In this document: piece by piece, positions 62,893 to 64,000 of the stretch
How positions within the stretch are numbered: position 1 is the stretch's first letter
Layout of the letters: each line of letters starts with the position of its first letter
DNA from: Chalciporus piperatus
Lineage: Eukaryota; Basidiomycota; Agaricomycetes; Boletales; Boletaceae
DNA length: 64,000 bases
Direction of reading: 5' to 3'
NCBI GenBank assembly: GCA_038093975.1
Contig: JBBPTG010000064.1
Location: 1-64,000, forward strand
Program-made: the position numbers and the translations under genes
Notes under the pieces: generated by a model
The model's input: only the letters and a program-made list of their open reading frames with translations
What the model was told of the DNA's origin: nothing
Databases searched by the model: none

Positions 62893-64000
62893 CTATATAA
62901 TTGTTATGTATGCATGCCTGTCAGTGAATGGATTAACGAAGAAAATCTTGCATTTATCAAGCACATTGCTACTCGACCAATCCACGGGCGCGACCTTCCC
63001 GAATCGCGGAATAAGATGAACACTCCGATGAATATCTTCCACGGAGATGATGCTGCACAATGCTTGCCCATCCCGCAGCTGGCGAGTGACTTTGTACATG
63101 CCGTGATGGCGTTCCGGTGTGTTGGTAAACTGCGAAAACCATTCAACGTATGCTAGGTGTGTCGGAATTTGGTCGTGGATTTCTGGAGGAAACAATGCCC
63201 GGCGAGCCTTCTCTGATAGCGTAAAAATGAGTCGCACTTGCGCCACTCGATAACCTAGTAGTGATGGTCTTCAGCCTGCTATACAGCCAGCAGTAGCGCA
63301 TGATCACTTACCTTCAACACCCACATTCCCCCCTTCGCTGACCTTCACGAGTACGGTGTCAAATCGACCCGGGATACCCTTTCCCCTCTTATCACAGCGC
63401 TGTGGATGGCAATGTATCGCATCCACTGTTTTGTCATCCTCGTAGCCCAGCGCATCCACAGCATGAAACTTGGCCTTGTGAAAAACGGCGACAGAGCCAA
63501 ACGGGATGATCACGTTCGCAGCCGCACGTTCAAGCTGCGTCTGCGTGAGCGCGGGCTGCTGCAAACGGGTGACAAATCGGCAAAGAGCTGCAAGGAAGAA
63601 GGTGGCGTGATAGTCGTCCACAAGCTTGTTGAACGTGACGGCCTTGACGGTCGGGTGCTTGGGCATCACGGTTTGTCGAGCATACACCAGGTCTGGTGGA
63701 ACACGTTGCTGCCGAGGTGGGTTACCTTTGCGACGCCACTCGACGAAGCTGTTGTGCCAGCCCAACTTCTCTCGCCGCTCCAACCACTTGGTCATTTGGT
63801 AGTACTCTTCTTTGTGATTAGTCGCACGATACGCCTCCTTAGCGAAATCTATATGCAAGCGCTCGGTGTACTCGGTGGTATAGTTGTCTGTCGTCCCGAA
63901 GTGTTGGATCATGTCGACATAGTGTCGTAGTGAATGGAGTTTGGGGAGATTGAAATTCGTGCGGATGCCGAGTGCGATGAAGATATCCTTGTTCGCATGA
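62893..64000 (-). CDS. Plavaka-like transposase, C-terminal part (runs off window)
   Basis: Exons (minus): 63312 to beyond 64000, and 63254-62893, with a 57-base intron; about 350 residues visible. The sequence HANKDIFIALGIRTNFN, LHSLRHYVDMIQHFGTTDN, EYTERLHIDFAKEAYRATN and LIPRFGKVAPVDW follows the C-terminal pattern of Plavaka-type (CACTA-related) transposases that are widespread in Agaricomycetes. That assignment is from memory of the family pattern. No terminal repeat is identified within the window. The frame is intact as far as it goes. Confidence 0.75.

Overview
This window is nuclear DNA of a filamentous basidiomycete, most likely a mushroom-forming Agaricomycete. Genes are split by many short (about 40-65 base) GT-AG introns, a few GC-AG. 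Housekeeping genes are tightly packed and separated by retroelement nests. The mobile elements (chromodomain Ty3/gypsy, Ty1/copia, an APE-type LINE, a Plavaka-like transposase) fit that group. I saw no bacterial operons, CRISPR arrays, rRNA or tRNA genes.

Layout. 1-9450 is a nested retrotransposon pile: a plus-strand Ty3/gypsy chromovirus end (pol, a post-pol membrane ORF, LTR) abutting the decayed gag of a minus-strand relative, whose LTR is split by a solo LTR. That element sits in a second LTR family, which sits in a Ty1/copia remnant. 9.9-16.9 kb carries survivin/BIR1, WAPL and long-form tRNase Z. 17.4-25.4 kb carries a secreted GH51 arabinofuranosidase with 25 exons, a class I histone deacetylase, eIF3g and a UDP-glycosyltransferase. 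25.4-26.9 kb is a gene-free stretch with a cluster of CGTGCCCCATG inverted repeats. 26.9-30.8 kb carries eIF2-alpha and a Ser/Pro-rich protein with SxIP motifs. 31-35 kb is gene-poor. 35.4-40.3 kb carries a membrane-anchored O-fucosyltransferase-like protein, a Tc1/mariner-type TIR element and PEX13.

40.6-54.4 kb holds four proteins I cannot assign to a known function: one with three GPEGT repeats, one with tandem acidic-proline-WG modules, and two coiled-coil proteins that share a C-terminal PWPxF...HPD...ARIL block ending exactly 45 residues after the same aromatic residue. 55-57.7 kb carries ribosomal protein eL42 and SAM50. A LINE (57.8-62.6 kb) is inserted about 60 bases upstream of SAM50, and a Plavaka-like transposase runs off the right edge.

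Functional links. BIR1 (chromosomal passenger complex) and WAPL (cohesin release) share one short divergent promoter. Translation is represented by eIF3g, eIF2-alpha and eL42, and organelle biogenesis by SAM50, PEX13 and tRNase Z. Exon coordinates were derived by hand from splice signals, reading phase and family conservation; the totals are in frame for each multi-exon host gene. The strongest leads for something undescribed are the HPD-tail pair, the WG-module protein, the self-priming signal and extra ORFs of the chromovirus, and the 3-base micro-exons of the GH51 gene.
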